The notes beneath the pieces are model-generated. The model was not told where the DNA came from, searched no databases, and saw nothing but the letters and a program-made list of their open reading frames with translations. Positions 23,046-25,833 of a DNA stretch of 25,833 nt are shown here, piece by piece. The position numbers were made by a program, and so were the translations under genes. Source of the stretch: Fusobacterium sp. (GTDB lineage: Bacteria > Fusobacteriota > Fusobacteriia > Fusobacteriales > Fusobacteriaceae); NCBI GenBank assembly GCA_019410665.1, contig DXSD01000021.1:1-25833 (forward strand), in the 5' to 3' direction. Numbering within the stretch: position 1 is the stretch's first letter; each line of letters starts with the position of its first letter.

Positions 23046-23807
23046 ATGGTATTAAAAGAAAAAATATATATAGAACCTTTTAAATTATATAGAACTTTAC
23101 ATATTTATATCCCAGATAATATAGAAGTTGGAGAGAGACTTCCAGTTATATATATGTTTGATGGACATAATCTTTTTTATGATCAAGATGCTACCTATGG
23201 TAAATCTTGGGGAATAAAAAATATCTTAGATACCTACAAGCAGAAATTAATGATAGTGGGAATAGAGTGTAATCATGAGGGGAATATGAGGTTGTGTGAG
23301 TTTTCTCCATACTCTTTCAACGATAAATACTTTGGAAAGGTTAAAGGTTTGGGAAAAATTACAATAGACTGGATTTGTGAGGTATTGAAACCATATATAG
23401 ATAGTAAGTTTCCTACTAAACCTCAAAGAGAGTATACAGGAATAGGTGGAAGTTCTATGGGAGGATTGATGTCTGTATATGGAGTAGCTATGAGATCTGA
23501 TATTTTTTCTATGGGAATTTGTGTATCACCATTTTATAATTATGTGTTTAAAAGATTGGTAGAAGATATTTCTGAAAAAGAGATGAATCCCAATACAAAG
23601 GTATATATTAGTTGGGGGAACTATGAGTTTCATACTAAAAAACAGCTTGCAGTAGGAACAGAAAAAAATTTGATATTAACAAGAATTTTTTCTCAAAAGG
23701 GAATGAGTGTTTTTCCTCATATGATGGTTGATGGTGCTCATAATGAAGAATCTTGGGAAAAAGAAACTTTGATTTGGCTTTCTGAATTAGGCTTATTTAA
23801 AAATTAA
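23046..23807 (+). CDS. Esterase, alpha/beta hydrolase fold (second of pair)
   Basis: 253 residues, no signal peptide. The nucleophile is S137 in GIGGSSMGGLMS; the catalytic histidine is probably H232 in VDGAHNEESW. The start RTLHIYIPDNIEVGERLPVIYMFDGHNLFYD is the typical first half of PF00756-type esterases (predicted hydrolases of the enterochelin-esterase superfamily). It is related to the preceding gene in fold but clearly different in sequence, so this is not a recent duplication. It closes the three-gene operon, 9 bp after its neighbour. A second hydrolase next to a ligase may mean one enzyme removes a protecting group or edits wrong products; that is inference. Confidence 0.82.
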   Translation: MVLKEKIYIEPFKLYRTLHIYIPDNIEVGERLPVIYMFDGHNLFYDQDATYGKSWGIKNILDTYKQKLMIVGIECNHEGNMRLCEFSPYSFNDKYFGKVKGLGKITIDWICEVLKPYIDSKFPTKPQREYTGIGGSSMGGLMSVYGVAMRSDIFSMGICVSPFYNYVFKRLVEDISEKEMNPNTKVYISWGNYEFHTKKQLAVGTEKNLILTRIFSQKGMSVFPHMMVDGAHNEESWEKETLIWLSELGLFKN

Positions 23808-23810
23808 ATA

Positions 23811-23836
23811 TGATATAATATTAGGTAAGAAGGAGG
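23811..23836 (+). promoter_or_regulatory. Extended -10 promoter and ribosome site of the small gene
   Basis: TGATATAAT (23811-23819) lies just after the second esterase stop, followed by AGGAGG (23831-23836). The small gene may thus be transcribed separately as well as by read-through. Confidence 0.5.
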
Positions 23837-23841
23837 AAGGT

Positions 23842-24153
23842 ATGTTTTATAGTGTATTTTTTAAAAAGAAAAATGAAAGTGAAGTAAGAAAAATAGTGAA
23901 TTTCCCAACTAAAGAGGAATTAAAAAAAGAAGTATATCTACCATATATAAATGAAGGGAAAATAAAATTTGAAAATAACGAAATTTTTAAAGATGAAATT
24001 GAATTTTTTCAAGTTGTAGAGACAGGATTACAAGCTCCTGAAGATTATGAAAATGTAAAGAGATATATAAAAGAAACTAAGCAGTTAGGAGAGAAATTTT
24101 TAAATGAGAAGTTTCCTAATTACTATGCAAAAGATATAACAGAGGAGTTATAA
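23842..24153 (+). CDS. Small uncharacterised cytoplasmic protein
   Basis: 103 residues, not recognised. It begins MFYSVFFKKKNESEVRKIVNF and continues with a charged, mixed alpha/beta-looking chain (EELKKEVYLPYINEGKI, DEIEFFQVVETGLQAPEDYENVKRYIKE). There is no membrane segment, cysteine cluster or known motif. It has a strong AGGAGG ribosome site 5 bp before the ATG and a strong terminator behind, so it is very probably real. It lies 34 bp after the esterase operon, so it may be part of that unit or independent. Confidence 0.75.
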   Translation: MFYSVFFKKKNESEVRKIVNFPTKEELKKEVYLPYINEGKIKFENNEIFKDEIEFFQVVETGLQAPEDYENVKRYIKETKQLGEKFLNEKFPNYYAKDITEEL

Positions 24154-24155
24154 AG

Positions 24156-24187
24156 AAAATTCCCCCAAATAATTGGGGGAATTTTTC
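24156..24187 (+). terminator. Strong terminator after the small gene
   Basis: A 13-bp perfect stem with five consecutive G-C pairs (24156-24168 with 24173-24185), a 4-nt loop ATAA, and T's running from the stem. A's on the left allow function on the other strand too, but no gene converges here. Confidence 0.92.
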
Positions 24188-24235
24188 ATTGGGGAAAGAA
24201 TTTTATGAATTAATTACTATGTCTTTTTGACGGAG

Positions 24236-24333
24236 TAAAGTGAAAAAAAGTTTAAAAATTTTATTTAAAATTTGATAAAGTGAAATAAAAAAGAAAAATT
24301 TCTCTTGACTAAAATTCAAATATGATTTACTCT
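24236..24333 (+). promoter_or_regulatory. Upstream region of the MATE gene: repeated decamer and weak promoter
   Basis: TAAAGTGAAA occurs at 24236-24245 and again at 24276-24285, exactly 40 bp apart (about four helical turns). Downstream is TTGACT (24305-24310) with TACTCT 17 bp later (24328-24333) as a possible promoter. The repeats could be operator sites or chance in A-rich DNA. Confidence 0.35.
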
Positions 24334-24368
24334 TATCTTAAATAACTATATTTTAAAGGGAGAAGGGT

Positions 24369-25724
24369 ATGCACAAAGCTATTGATTTAAAAAAGGATTC
24401 TGTAACAAAATTATTTTTTAATTTTTCAATTCCCGCAGTGACGGGAATGATGGTAAATGCTCTATATGCAATAGTAGATGGAATATTTATAGGACAAGGG
24501 GTAGGAGCAGATGGATTAGCAGCAGTTAATATAGCTTACCCAGTAATAAATTTAGGAATAGCTATAAGTTTATTGATAGGTACTGGTGGAGCTACCTTGA
24601 TGTCTTTACGCCCTAAAAATATAAAATTTAAAAATACATGTTTTTCACATATAGTAACTTTAAATATAATAGCTTACTTGATAATTGTATTATTGGTAAT
24701 AATAAGTGGAAATAAATTAATATATCTGTTAGGATCTAGTGAGAATCTTTTAATACAGGTAAAGGTGTATCTATATACCTGTGTAATAGCCTTGATATTT
24801 TTAATGTTATCTAATAGTTTAAATGCAGTTGTAAGAAATGATAAAGCACCTATGTATGCTTTTGTTTCAATGGTAATAGGAGCGATAGCCAATATAATTT
24901 TAGACTGGTTATTTATAATTGTATTTAAATGGGGAGTTTTTGGTGGAGCTTTTGCTACAGCCATAGGACAACTGTTATCATTTTTGTTTTTAGTAAAGTA
25001 TTTTTATAGAATTGATTGTAAAATAAAGTATAAGTTTCAAAAACTAAAGTTTACGTTTATAAAAAATATTGTAACCATAGGATTTCCTTCATTTACAATA
25101 GAATTTACAGCAGCTTTAACAAATGCTCTTTTCAATATATCTTTTATGAAATTCTTAGGAGAGATAGGGGTATCAGCTTACTGTATAGTTGCTTATATCT
25201 GTTATATATTTAGATGTGTATTTACAGGATTATCTCAAGGGGTACAGCCTATTATAAGTTATAACTATGGAGCAAAGGAGTATGAAAGAGTAAAGCAAAC
25301 ATATAGATTGGGGCATATAGTAACTTTTATTGTTTCAGGTTCTATTTTAATGGGTGTAATTTTTTATGGAAAAAATCTAGTGAGATTATTTAATAATGAT
25401 ATAGAACTTGTAAACTTAGCTTCTCATGGACTTATTTTATTTGCAAGTGCCATTATTTTTCAAGGAGCAAACTTTATAAATATCTCTTATTTACAATCTA
25501 AGGGAATGACAAAATTATCTAATATCATATCTTCATTGAGAAGTATTGTTTTTTTTATAATTGCTATAACTGTTTTACCAATATTTTTAAGAGAAACAGG
25601 GGTCTGGTTATCACTTCCAGCTTCAGATTTTATGTGTTTTATAGTGAGTTGTATAATACTTAGAAAGGAAAATCCATTTACATTTAAATTGTTTAAAAAG
25701 AAGAAGAAATTTATAAATATATAG
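24369..25724 (+). CDS. MATE-family efflux transporter (MepA-like)
   Basis: 451 residues with about 12 membrane segments, standard for MATE drug/sodium antiporters. The N-terminus KLFFNFSIPAVTGMMVNALYAIVDGIFIGQGVGADGLAAVNIAYP (about 14-58) is the family signature. The second half begins near 230 with the matching GFPSFTIEFTAALTNALFN and GLSQGVQPIISYNYGAKEYERVK. The loop after TM2, where relatives usually carry a longer charged linker with LG-type residues, reads GGATLMSLRPKNIKFKNTCF and looks slightly different, but the frame is intact. It probably exports cationic compounds with Na+ or H+; the substrate is unknown. Single gene with its own upstream region and a terminator. Confidence 0.92.
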   Translation: MHKAIDLKKDSVTKLFFNFSIPAVTGMMVNALYAIVDGIFIGQGVGADGLAAVNIAYPVINLGIAISLLIGTGGATLMSLRPKNIKFKNTCFSHIVTLNIIAYLIIVLLVIISGNKLIYLLGSSENLLIQVKVYLYTCVIALIFLMLSNSLNAVVRNDKAPMYAFVSMVIGAIANIILDWLFIIVFKWGVFGGAFATAIGQLLSFLFLVKYFYRIDCKIKYKFQKLKFTFIKNIVTIGFPSFTIEFTAALTNALFNISFMKFLGEIGVSAYCIVAYICYIFRCVFTGLSQGVQPIISYNYGAKEYERVKQTYRLGHIVTFIVSGSILMGVIFYGKNLVRLFNNDIELVNLASHGLILFASAIIFQGANFINISYLQSKGMTKLSNIISSLRSIVFFIIAITVLPIFLRETGVWLSLPASDFMCFIVSCIILRKENPFTFKLFKKKKKFINI

Positions 25725-25755
25725 ATGATATAAATAGGAAAGTTTTATTATAGTA

Positions 25756-25808
25756 AGGATTATTTGAAGAGTGTTACTAGAAGTGAAATTTTCCTCTTTT
25801 TTATTTTT
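25756..25808 (+). terminator. Terminator after the MATE gene
   Basis: A 10-bp stem (AGGAAAGTTT near 25756 with AAATTTTCCT near 25794, one G-U pair) encloses a smaller TAGTAA/TTACTA stem and is followed by a T-rich run. It shares the AGGAAA...TTTTCCTCTTTTT layout with the terminator after yeiH. Confidence 0.7.
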
Positions 25809-25833
25809 AAAATTTTACGATAATATAATATAT

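Noticed and set aside
1..25833. CRISPR array, tRNA, rRNA, insertion sequence or prophage
   Set aside because: No regularly spaced repeats, no cloverleaf or rRNA-like sequence, no transposase, integrase or phage structural gene was seen.

Overview
The window is AT-rich, has Shine-Dalgarno-led genes and short intergenic gaps, and carries a strictly anaerobic gene set: HydG, a siroheme/Fe-S sulfite reductase-like protein and a CoA-disulfide reductase with a rhodanese domain. Together with the protein flavour this suggests a Fusobacterium-like chromosome. That assignment is inference from memory of related genomes, not a search result. I see no rRNA, tRNA, CRISPR array, transposase or integrase.

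Layout. 1-724: the 3' part of a gene resembling plasmid Rep_3 replication initiators, closed by a hairpin shared with the convergent gene. 763-2193 (minus): an APC-type amino-acid permease. 2284-4683 (minus): a LytTR response regulator and a LytS/BtsS-type sensor kinase, divergent from a CstA-family transporter (4893-6335). This resembles the pyruvate-sensing BtsSR-BtsT arrangement, and 21-bp phased repeats lie in front of cstA. 6532-7623: a MarR regulator with two clear operator arms on its own promoter, directly abutting a YczE/YitT-type membrane protein. 7675-10973 (minus): hydG, then a MerR regulator, then a flavodoxin-fold Fe-S/zinc-ribbon protein. The last of these has a textbook 19-bp-spacer MerR promoter whose -35 contains the merR stop codon. 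11053-12555 (minus): a YifB/ComM ATPase. 12675-16615: a probable operon of a large alpha-helical protein (possibly a DUF4132-type protein lacking its last domain), the manganese exporter mntP and a LysR regulator.

17070-20871 is a sulfur redox block: CoA-disulfide reductase with rhodanese domain, a siroheme-type sulfite reductase homologue with two [4Fe-4S] ferredoxin motifs, and a YeiH-type transporter. Its promoter region (16900-17005) carries a CRP/FNR-like dyad, a perfect LysR-type dyad near -65 and a second GTGA-N6-TCAC dyad lying on the -10. 21083-23807 is a three-gene operon of an ATP-grasp ligase and two different serine esterase-type alpha/beta hydrolases, which I cannot assign to a known pathway. 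23842-24153 is a small uncharacterised gene and 24369-25724 a MATE efflux transporter.

The most interesting items are the ATP-grasp/two-esterase operon of unknown product, the sulfur block with its layered promoter, the MerR and MarR control regions that can be read base by base, and the apparently truncated DUF4132-type protein. Several start codons were moved inward from the longest open frame because the Shine-Dalgarno sequence, and in one case the promoter itself, lies inside the longer frame.
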